Below, piece after piece: positions 19,500 through 26,091 of a DNA stretch of 64,000 bases. The DNA lies in contig JADMIM010000007.1 in NCBI GenBank assembly GCA_015478585.1, forward strand, positions 1 through 64,000. The letters run 5' to 3'. A program made the translations under genes and the position numbers. The notes below the pieces were generated by a model. That model was not told where the DNA came from. It searched no databases and saw only the letters and a program-made list of their open reading frames with translations. This stretch comes from Thermaceae bacterium. GTDB taxonomy: Bacteria > Deinococcota > Deinococci > Deinococcales > Thermaceae. Position 1 is the stretch's first letter, and each line of letters begins with the position of its first letter.

Positions 19500-19694
19500 C
19501 TATCCGCCCGCCCCTACCTTGGGGCTGTCGCCCTCAGCGAAATATTGAGCTGACGGGTGGGTCTGGTGCGCCACCGTGCCCAAAGCCGCGAAGGCCAGCA
19601 CCAAAACCAGCAGAGCAGCCACCCACCCTTTGGTCTGAAGCGATTGCCTAGTGCCGAGTCTGCCGACGGTGTGAGTGTGATATTGGTTTCTCAC
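19500..19694 (-). CDS. Small single-helix membrane or secreted peptide
   Basis: A 64-aa ORF starting with GTG. It has a basic N-terminus (MRNQYHTHTVGRLGTRQ), one hydrophobic segment (WVAALLVLVLAFAALGTVA) and a polar tail HQTHPSAQYFAEGDSPKVGAGG, the pattern of a signal anchor or exported peptide. No ribosome site is obvious. It lies directly upstream of the TPR regulator on the same strand. TPR regulators are often paired with exported signalling peptides, so a sensor-peptide pair is possible but unproven. It could be non-coding. Confidence 0.4.
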   Translation of the reverse strand: MRNQYHTHTVGRLGTRQSLQTKGWVAALLVLVLAFAALGTVAHQTHPSAQYFAEGDSPKVGAGG

Positions 19695-19707
19695 AACTCA
19701 CAGGTTC

Positions 19708-19785
19708 GGGGTGCGCACTGCACGATTCGTGCAGTGAATTCAAACTTGGACGTTGCCAAGGGCTAACTAGCCTTGCGCGCACCCC
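19708..19785. other. 78-bp multi-hairpin element
   Basis: An outer stem GGGGTGCG/CGCACCCC (19708-19715 with 19778-19785) encloses three inner stems: CACTGCACGA/TCGTGCAGTG (19716-19736), CTTGG/CCAAG (19745-19760) and GGCT/AGCC (19761-19772). It resembles a cloverleaf but has no T-loop or anticodon pattern. It may be a structured RNA, an operator (the 21-bp palindrome) or a mobile-element end. Confidence 0.55.
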
Positions 19786-19818
19786 AAGCAATCAGCCCAA
19801 CTCTCTGCTCGATAGGAG

Positions 19819-19854
19819 GTTGCAGCGGCCCCAAAAGCCGCTGAGGATTGAAAC
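19819..19854 (+). CRISPR. Solitary CRISPR-like repeat of a second type
   Basis: A 36-bp unit beginning GTTGCAGCGGCC and ending CTGAGGATTGAAAC on the plus strand. It has a 7-bp stem CAGCGGC/GCCGCTG and the same TGAGGATTGAAAC 3' end as the array repeat at 19-270, but a different stem. It has the form of Thermus-type repeats. No second perfect copy or spacer follows, so this is a remnant or a stand-alone crRNA-like unit. Confidence 0.65.
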
Positions 19855-19886
19855 AACCCCACCAAAAGCGGTGAGGGTTGGATTCT
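19854..19886 (+). repeat. Degenerate repeat following the solitary CRISPR repeat
   Basis: CCAAAAGC and TGAGG-TTG-A of the preceding repeat recur here (CCAAAAGCGGTGAGGGTTGGAT). The unit folds as CAACCCCACC/GGTGAGGGTTG with one bulge around an AAAAGC loop. It abuts the intact repeat with no spacer between. Confidence 0.5.
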
Positions 19887-19915
19887 CCAGATTGGCGCTA
19901 CCCTAAAAGTTGTTC

Positions 19916-20086
19916 TTAGCGTCTGGGGGAAGCTTGATCCAGCTCTGGCTCGAGCTGAGGTCTGAACAGATCCTCGAACTTTTTCTGGGCGAGGGGATCG
20001 ATGCCAGGCAGGATCCTGTGCATCTCCTCGATGCGGAGATCAGCCCGCTCGCAAGCTGCCTTTGTTTCTTCCTCCCCAAGCCTCTT
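19916..20086 (-). pseudogene. Possible gene remnant downstream of pstB
   Basis: An open stretch of about 56 codons without a credible start, reading ...ACERADLRIEEMHRILPG...FEDLFRPQLEPELDQASPRR and stop. Its acidic, helical, protein-like composition contrasts with the other frames, and a stop at 20087-20089 closes it upstream. It may be the 3' end of a decayed gene in the 280 bp between pstB and the CRISPR-like repeat. Family not recognised. Confidence 0.3.
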
Positions 20087-20142
20087 TTAGCCCTTGGTGT
20101 TCGGCTTTACGCCTCCCACAGGTTCAAAAACCGCGATATTCC

Positions 20143-20967
20143 CTAGCCGAATCGCCCGGTGATATAAGCCTCGGTACGGGGGTCTTTGGGCGCGGTGAAG
20201 AGAGTATTGGTAGGGCCAAACTCCACCAGTTCGCCGGTCAAGAAATACCCCGTGAAGTCCGAAACCCTAGCGGCCTGTTGCATGTTGTGGGTAACGATAA
20301 CGATGGTAACGTGCTTCTTGAGGGTGGTCATGAGGTCTTCGATAGCCTGGGTAGAGATTGGGTCGAGGGCGCTGGTAGGCTCGTCCATGAGCAGTACCTC
20401 GGGCTGTACGGCCAGCGCCCTGGCAATGCACAAACGCTGCTGCTGTCCGCCCGAAAGGCTCATTCCCGGAGCCCGAAGCCGGTCTTTCACCTCGTCCCAT
20501 AGCGCCGATTGGCGCAGTGAGCGCTCGGCGGCCTCATCCAGAACGCTCTTCTTACCAACGCCCAGCAGTTTTAGTCCAGCCACCACATTATCGTAGATGC
20601 TCAGGGTAGGAAAAGGGTTGGGTTTCTGAAACACCATCCCGATTTTGCGCCGTATTTCCACTGGATCCACGCCAGGAGTATAGATATTTTGCCCGTCCAG
20701 AATAGCTTCCCCTTCGACACGGGCAATGGGTGTGAGATCGTGCATTCGGTTTAGAGCACGCAAAAAAGTGGTCTTGCCGCATCCCGATGGGCCAATTAGA
20801 GCGGTCACTTGATTGGTATAGATGGGCATGGTTACGCTTCCCACCCCCATTTTTTTGCCGTAGTACACGCTGAGCCCTCGAGTCTCCATGCGCGGCTTGA
20901 GGTTTTGGTCTTCCCCCAACTGGGCCAGCGGGACAGGGGGTGAGATTAGGGACTGCTTCTCTTCCAT
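20143..20967 (-). CDS. pstB: Phosphate ABC transporter ATPase PstB
   Basis: ATP-binding subunit of the high-affinity phosphate importer. The 274-aa protein has Walker [21 protein letters not shown] (the NRMHDL continuation is typical of PstB), the ABC signature [14 protein letters not shown], Walker [14 protein letters not shown] and the switch His in [13 protein letters not shown]. The ATG at 20967 has a GAGGGAG ribosome site. It is the last gene of pstSCAB; no phoU follows in the window. Confidence 0.97.
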   Translation of the reverse strand: MEEKQSLISPPVPLAQLGEDQNLKPRMETRGLSVYYGKKMGVGSVTMPIYTNQVTALIGPSGCGKTTFLRALNRMHDLTPIARVEGEAILDGQNIYTPGVDPVEIRRKIGMVFQKPNPFPTLSIYDNVVAGLKLLGVGKKSVLDEAAERSLRQSALWDEVKDRLRAPGMSLSGGQQQRLCIARALAVQPEVLLMDEPTSALDPISTQAIEDLMTTLKKHVTIVIVTHNMQQAARVSDFTGYFLTGELVEFGPTNTLFTAPKDPRTEAYITGRFG

Positions 20968-20978
20968 GGGATCTCCCT

Positions 20979-21824
20979 CTAAGGCCTTACTCGAGCCACC
21001 CAGCGGGCCAGCAGGCTGGCAATCAACACCAGCAGGGTCAGCACCAGTGCTGCCGCCCAGGCTTGCTCTACCCGCAAGGGGGAGGGCTCGTTGGCATATT
21101 TATAAATCGTAAGGGCCAAGCTCTCGGTTTGCTGGCTTAAGTTGAAGTTGAGGTACTGGCTGCCGCCCGCCGTGAAGTAGAGTGGTGCGGCCTCGCCAGC
21201 CGCCCTGGCAAATCCCAGCATCAAGCCGGTAATCACCCCCGAGGAAGCCGCCGGTAGCACCAGCGAGAGAATCACCCGCCACCGAGGTAAGCCCAGCCCC
21301 AAACCAGCCTCCCGCACATTCCAGGGAACCAGCTTGAGCACCCCTTCGGTAGCCCGCAGCACGATAGGAACCATCACCAGCCCCAAGGCCAGTGCCCCGG
21401 CATAGCCCGAGAAGCTGCCCGTAGGGATTACCACCAGGGTATAAATCACCAAGCCTTTGAGCAGGGCTGGAAGACCGTTGAGCAAGTCGGAGATAACCCG
21501 CAAAGTGGGGTTGACAGGGTGGTCGGGGTATTCCGAGAGCAAAATTCCCCCGGCCAGACCCAGTGTTCCGCCAATTAATAGGGCCAGCAAGTTCATCAGG
21601 ATGGTGCCGACAATGGCGTGGCGCAGCCCACCCCCACCGGCTTCTACCGGCTGGAAATCCTGGGTAAAAAAAGCCAGATTCAAGGCCGAGAAACCGGTCA
21701 GGAACACCTTACTCAGCACTAAAACCAGCGGGGCTACTACCACCAGCGAGCCCAAAACCAGCAAGCCCAGCATCACCTTGTCCCAGAGCTGCCGCCTGCG
21801 CAGGTTGCCGCTAATCTGGGTCAT
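20979..21824 (-). CDS. pstA: Phosphate ABC transporter permease PstA
   Basis: Inner-membrane permease, 281 aa with six predicted helices. The start [20 protein letters not shown] at 21824 was chosen because the longer reading adds 61 residues without membrane or family character and overlaps pstC. The permease motif is in YGLG-equivalent [26 protein letters not shown]. About 160 bp without recognisable signals separate it from pstC; pstB follows after 11 bp. Confidence 0.95.
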   Translation of the reverse strand: MTQISGNLRRRQLWDKVMLGLLVLGSLVVVAPLVLVLSKVFLTGFSALNLAFFTQDFQPVEAGGGGLRHAIVGTILMNLLALLIGGTLGLAGGILLSEYPDHPVNPTLRVISDLLNGLPALLKGLVIYTLVVIPTGSFSGYAGALALGLVMVPIVLRATEGVLKLVPWNVREAGLGLGLPRWRVILSLVLPAASSGVITGLMLGFARAAGEAAPLYFTAGGSQYLNFNLSQQTESLALTIYKYANEPSPLRVEQAWAAALVLTLLVLIASLLARWVARVRP

Positions 21825-21987
21825 GAGCTTTCCTCCGTCCAGCTCCGTGCCGTGGCAGGGCAATCCTGTTCGCCTTCGCAGGGCCTCCCTAAAGGGAAAG
21901 GCGGTAAAGAAGATTTCAGCTCGAGGGGCTTTGCTAGTTTCCTCTGGTAAATCAAGGTTCTTTTTTTGTCCACCGGCATAGAGTGAT

Positions 21988-22953
21988 TCATAAACGCCCG
22001 TCCACACTCATCCGCTTGACAATCCAGGCCGCCAGCAGGTTCAGCACACCACTAATTAGGAACAGGATAAAGCCCAGCGCCAGAAGGCTGCTGAGTTGCA
22101 GCCCTTGGGCCTCACCGAACTCGTTAACGATGGCTGAGGGAATGGTGGTGGCGGGGCCAAAGAGCGTAAACGGCAGGTTTTTGTTGTTGCCAATCACCAA
22201 CACTACGGCCATGGTTTCACCTAGAGCCCTGGTCAGACCGAGAATTACCCCCGCCAGAATACCGCCCCGTGCGTAAGGAACCACTGCCATACGGATGACT
22301 TCCCACTTGGTAGCCCCCAGGCCATAGGCTGCTTCGCGCTGCACCGCCGGAACCAGGGCAATGGAGTCTTTAGCCAGGCTTGCCGTATAGGGAATCACCA
22401 TTACCGCCAGCACCATCACCGCCGCCGACAGGCCGATGCCAATGGGATTGCCCAGCACCGGCAACAGCCACTGGGCGTGATCTGAAGCCCACAGAAAGAG
22501 GCTTTGTTGTACCCCACGTAGCGCCGGAACCAGCACGCTCAGACCCCACAGGCCATAAATCACGCTGGGCAGTGAAGCCAGCAGCTCGAGGGCATAGCTC
22601 AAAACGTTCCCCAGCCAGCGCGGAGCGTACTCCGTGGCAAATATCGCCACCGCCAGGGCTGGGAAAAAAGCCAGGGCCAGGGCCAATAAGCTGGTGATGA
22701 GGGTTCCCAGAATAAACGGCCAGGCCCCGTAGACATCTGTAACCGGGTTCCAGGCAGTGCTGCTCAGAAACCCTACAATCCCAAAAACCTCAAAGGCCCG
22801 CGCCCCGTTCCAACCCAACTGCCAGCCAATCAGCAGTACGATGCCGATAATCAGCAGGCACAGCAGCAACACCAACCCAGCGAACAGGCGGTCGCCAAAA
22901 GCCCGGTAGAGGGGGGATGTGCTGGGGCGGGATTGGGTTCTCACAGTCGCCAT
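21988..22953 (-). CDS. pstC: Phosphate ABC transporter permease PstC
   Basis: Permease partner of PstA, 321 aa. The ATG at 22953 (MATVRTQSRPS) follows a GGAGAG ribosome site. A long first periplasmic loop and the motif EAAYGLGATKWEVIRMAVVPYARGGI mark the coupling helix that contacts PstB. It lies 61 bp after pstS. Confidence 0.95.
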   Translation of the reverse strand: MATVRTQSRPSTSPLYRAFGDRLFAGLVLLLCLLIIGIVLLIGWQLGWNGARAFEVFGIVGFLSSTAWNPVTDVYGAWPFILGTLITSLLALALAFFPALAVAIFATEYAPRWLGNVLSYALELLASLPSVIYGLWGLSVLVPALRGVQQSLFLWASDHAQWLLPVLGNPIGIGLSAAVMVLAVMVIPYTASLAKDSIALVPAVQREAAYGLGATKWEVIRMAVVPYARGGILAGVILGLTRALGETMAVVLVIGNNKNLPFTLFGPATTIPSAIVNEFGEAQGLQLSSLLALGFILFLISGVLNLLAAWIVKRMSVDGRL

Positions 22954-23014
22954 GTTATCTCTCCAAGAAGGGGTGAGACCATAAGGCCCCACCCCTTCCG
23001 TGATAAAGCCGATT

Positions 23015-24067
23015 TTACTTCAGGGGCTTGCCGTTGTAGGTCATGGTGGCGACCAAGGCCAAAGCCCGCTGTACTACATCTGGGGCCAGTTTTACAAAAA
23101 TCGCTCCCTCGTTGAGTTTCTGGCCGTCGGTCAATATCCACTCGAGATACTTGACCATGGCCTTAGCATCGGCCTCAGACTTGGCCGAAACCTCTTGCTT
23201 CTGATAGACCAGCATCCAAGTAGCGCCCACGATGGGATAACCCTGAGGGGCTTTGGTGTTGACAATCTGATTGGGCAAGCGCAGGTCTTCGGGAATTTCA
23301 ACACCTGCAACGGCTTCCTTGGAAGACTCGAGGGAGGGTTTAATGTAGTTGCCAGAGGCATTTTTTAGCTCGGCCATAGGCAGCTTGTTCTCGAGGGCAA
23401 ACTTGATTTCCACGTAGCCGATGGCCCCTTGAGTTTGGGCCACGATAGCCGCCACACCGGGGTTGCCCTTGCCTCCGAGGGCACTAAAAGCAGGCCAGTT
23501 CACGGCTTGTCCAGCCCCGACCTTGCTCTTCCATTCGGGAGAAATCGCGGCCAAGTAGCTGGTGAAGATAAAAGTAGTGCCCGAGCCATCCGAGCGGTGG
23601 GCGGCGGAGATCATCAGGTTGGGCAGCTTCAGGTTAGGGTTGAGCGCGGCAATCTTGGGGTCGCTCCAGCGCACGATTTTGCCCAACATAATTTGCGCGA
23701 GCACCTCGGCATCGAGGCGCAAGTCGGTGATACCGGGCAGGTTGTAGGTGATAGCTACCGGGCCCAGGGCAATAGGAATGTGCAGAACTTTGCTGCCGGT
23801 TTTGGCCTCGATATCCTTGAGCTGGGCATCGGTCAAGGGAGCATCGCTGCCCGCGAAGTTGACCACCTTGTCGGTGAGCTGGCGGATTCCCGCCCCCGAG
23901 CCTACACCTTGGTAGTTCACCCGGATGCCAGTGGCTTTAGTAAAGTTGGGGATATAGGTTTCGGTCTGTAGAGGCAAGGCAAAAGTCGAACCGGCCCCGG
24001 TTAAGGTTTGAGCCGTGGCGAGCCCCAGGGCCAAGGTTGCGGTGGCTACAGCAAGTATTCCTTTCAT
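23015..24067 (-). CDS. pstS: Periplasmic phosphate-binding protein PstS
   Basis: The 350-aa substrate-binding protein. A signal peptide MKGILAVATATLALGLATAQ is followed by TLTGAGSTFALPLQ, the N-terminal phosphate-binding loop of PstS. Further binding motifs are FAGSDAPLTD and HRSDGSGTTFIFTSYLA. The ATG at 24067 was chosen over that at 24073, because the GGAGG ribosome site abuts the latter. First gene of the operon, controlled by the Pho-box-like promoter upstream. Confidence 0.97.
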   Translation of the reverse strand: MKGILAVATATLALGLATAQTLTGAGSTFALPLQTETYIPNFTKATGIRVNYQGVGSGAGIRQLTDKVVNFAGSDAPLTDAQLKDIEAKTGSKVLHIPIALGPVAITYNLPGITDLRLDAEVLAQIMLGKIVRWSDPKIAALNPNLKLPNLMISAAHRSDGSGTTFIFTSYLAAISPEWKSKVGAGQAVNWPAFSALGGKGNPGVAAIVAQTQGAIGYVEIKFALENKLPMAELKNASGNYIKPSLESSKEAVAGVEIPEDLRLPNQIVNTKAPQGYPIVGATWMLVYQKQEVSAKSEADAKAMVKYLEWILTDGQKLNEGAIFVKLAPDVVQRALALVATMTYNGKPLK

Positions 24068-24127
24068 CAACATCCTCCAGTGATATTCAGCCTGAGTACA
24101 CGGTTGGCTACCGTGCTGGCTTTCAGG

Positions 24128-24166
24128 CTTTTATACTTCCGTCAGCGTGTCAGGAAAATGTCAGGG
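24128..24166 (-). promoter_or_regulatory. Pho-box-like promoter of pstSCAB
   Basis: On the plus strand TGTCAG occurs at 24148 and 24159, an 11-bp direct repeat, with a third CGTCAG at 24140. Read on the minus strand these are CTGACA repeats like the PhoB consensus CTGTCAT. They occupy the -35 region of a -10 element TATAAA (24130-24135), as in PhoB-activated promoters. Confidence 0.75.
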
Positions 24167-24210
24167 CAACTTAGAAAAGCCCATGATCAAACACAATTTG
24201 ACCACTTAGA

Positions 24211-24335
24211 GCGGTTCCCACCAATACCCCGAACCACGGTTTTTGTTGTTCGGGGTAACTTACGGCACACCAGTGCCCGCATTGTGGGGGGCCTATGGCC
24301 CTTGACTCCGTGTGTACCGTAAGGGTGGGAAACGC
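24211..24335. repeat. MITE-like two-hairpin element, copy A
   Basis: Imperfect terminal inverted repeats GCGGTTCCCACC (24211-24222) and GGTGGGAAACGC (24324-24335) enclose a hairpin CCCCGAAC...GTTCGGGG and a second one bounded by TTACGG/CCGTAA. A shorter copy lies at 38865-38952. This copy ends 2 bp from the mnmA stop codon. Confidence 0.8.
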
Positions 24336-24337
24336 GA

Positions 24338-25426
24338 TTAGGCCAAGGCCAGCCCACGAGCTTCGAGGTTATATAGGGGTTTGGTAATAAATCCGCCCCC
24401 CAATAAGCGCTCGCCCTGATACAGCACCGCCGATTGCCCAGGGGTCACAGCGAACTGCGGTTCTTTCAACCGTATGACCGCCTTACCTGCTGACAACTCC
24501 TCCACTCGAGCCGCAACCGGCTTGGTACGGTAGCGCACCTGAACTTCAATCTGCTCTGGAAGTTGGTCTGGCTCCAGCAGCAGATTCACCTCCCTGACCT
24601 CCAAGCCACCCCATTCACAGGCCGCTCGAGGCCCCACGAACACTTGGTTGGTAGCCACGTTTACCCGCACCACGTAGCGCTCGAGGTGGGTCTGCCACAG
24701 GCCCAGTCCCTTTTTCTGCCCCACCGTGTAGAACTGGGCCCCGGCGTGCTCACCTATAACTTTTCCGCTTTCCAAATCTATCAATGGCCCCGGAGTCGCA
24801 GTGATATGCCCGGCTAAGAACTCCTTGAGGTCGCCCTGCACGAAGCAGATGTTCTGGCTCTCGGGCTTCTTAGCGGTGGGCAGACCAAACGATTGGGCCA
24901 ACTCACGCACCTGCGGCTTTTGCAGATGCCCTACCGGAAACAGCATATGCGGAATGGCCTCTTTGGGCGTGCCCCACAAAAAATAGGTCTGGTCTTTGTT
25001 GTGGTCGCCCCGCAGCAAGGCCTGCCCCTCGCGGATGACGTAGTGCCCCGTCGCCACAAAGTCGCAGCCCAGCATCCGGGCTTTCTTGAGCAGCGAGTCG
25101 AACTTTACTCGAGTGTTGCAGTTCACGCAGGGATTGGGGGTTTCACCCGCTTGGTAGGAGGCAATAAAGGGGTTAATGATTTTCTCCTGGAACTCCTCTC
25201 GGTAGTCCAGCAAATAGAAGGGTACGCCCACTATGTCGGCTACCCGCCGGGCCTCATAGGCCGCATCGGGCGAGCAACAGGTCTCGAAGCAGTCATCCTT
25301 CTTGTTATCGGGCCAGAAGCGCATCATGGCCCCGATGACTTGGTAACCCTGGGTTTTGAGCAACGCCGCAGCCACCGACGAATCTACGCCCCCGGACATG
25401 GCTACGAGTACACGACCCTTGCTCAC
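24338..25426 (-). CDS. mnmA: tRNA 2-thiouridylase MnmA
   Basis: Thiolates U34 of Lys/Glu/Gln tRNAs. The 362-aa protein has the PP-loop VLVAMSGGVDSSVAAALL, the catalytic cysteine pair region (NPCVNCNTRVKFD with a second Cys in ESQNICFV), the tRNA-binding ATGHYV motif and a C-terminal beta-barrel. Start MSKGRVLVAMSGG at 25426 matches the family. The 3' end abuts the MITE-like element. The gene pairs functionally with tRNA-Gln(TTG) at 46 kb and TrmFO only in the broad sense of tRNA modification. Confidence 0.97.
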   Translation of the reverse strand: MSKGRVLVAMSGGVDSSVAAALLKTQGYQVIGAMMRFWPDNKKDDCFETCCSPDAAYEARRVADIVGVPFYLLDYREEFQEKIINPFIASYQAGETPNPCVNCNTRVKFDSLLKKARMLGCDFVATGHYVIREGQALLRGDHNKDQTYFLWGTPKEAIPHMLFPVGHLQKPQVRELAQSFGLPTAKKPESQNICFVQGDLKEFLAGHITATPGPLIDLESGKVIGEHAGAQFYTVGQKKGLGLWQTHLERYVVRVNVATNQVFVGPRAACEWGGLEVREVNLLLEPDQLPEQIEVQVRYRTKPVAARVEELSAGKAVIRLKEPQFAVTPGQSAVLYQGERLLGGGFITKPLYNLEARGLALA

Positions 25427-25456
25427 AAAAAATGATTGTAGCAGCTAGCCTCGAGT

Positions 25457-25927
25457 TCAGCCACGGCGCAGCACCTTGGGGGGCAGTAGAGCCAACAGGC
25501 GCATCCCGCCAGGTTTGGGCTGGCCTTCCAGTTGGGCCACACCACCTTTTTTGAACACCAACCCCCCGGCAGCCTCGAGGTCGCCCAGCACCAAAAGGGC
25601 ACAAAGCTGGCTCATCCAGGGCTCGTGGCCCACCAAGACCACCCGCTCACCCTGTAGGGTTCCCAGCAGTTTAGGGCCGGGTTGCGCGGCTAGATAAGGT
25701 GTGACCTGGCTCTCACCCTTCAATAAGGGCTTTAGCCGTTCGGCAGTCTGCACCGCCCGTAGCTTGGGGCTGTGGTAGAGCCGGTCAAACCGTATACCCA
25801 GACGCTTTAAGCCCGCCACCACCTCACCAAAGCGCTCGAGGCCCTCCCTGGACAAGGGCCGGGTATCGTCGGGCTGCCCTGGCAGAGCTTCCTCGGCAAT
25901 AGCGTGGCGTACAAGATATAGTTTCAT
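25457..25927 (-). CDS. sixA: SixA-like phosphohistidine phosphatase
   Basis: Histidine-phosphatase family protein of 156 aa. The N-terminal catalytic motif LYLVRHAIAEE contains the RHA triad, and the second conserved His lies in VVLVGHEPWMSQL. The size and PLSREG motif fit SixA rather than phosphoglycerate mutase. It is 30 bp downstream of nothing on its own strand except a 164-bp gap to the left, and 30 bp from mnmA, which is downstream; cotranscription with mnmA is plausible. Confidence 0.88.
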   Translation of the reverse strand: MKLYLVRHAIAEEALPGQPDDTRPLSREGLERFGEVVAGLKRLGIRFDRLYHSPKLRAVQTAERLKPLLKGESQVTPYLAAQPGPKLLGTLQGERVVLVGHEPWMSQLCALLVLGDLEAAGGLVFKKGGVAQLEGQPKPGGMRLLALLPPKVLRRG

Positions 25928-26091
25928 ACCACGATTGTGCCACTCTCTAGATCTATCGTGACTTTGATGAAGACCACCAGACCAAAGTTCAAGAGGATAG
26001 CGGCCTGTCTACGAGTCACTTCGGGTGTTGCCCGTGCGAGCACTAGGCCCACTAGGCTCCGCGCTATAGCGTTAAGCTGCCGTGCGAGCAG

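Noticed and set aside
19708-19785. tRNA gene or integron attC site
   Set aside because: No T-loop TTCRA, no anticodon-like loop with conserved flanks, and no paired attC core motifs; only the general branched fold matches.
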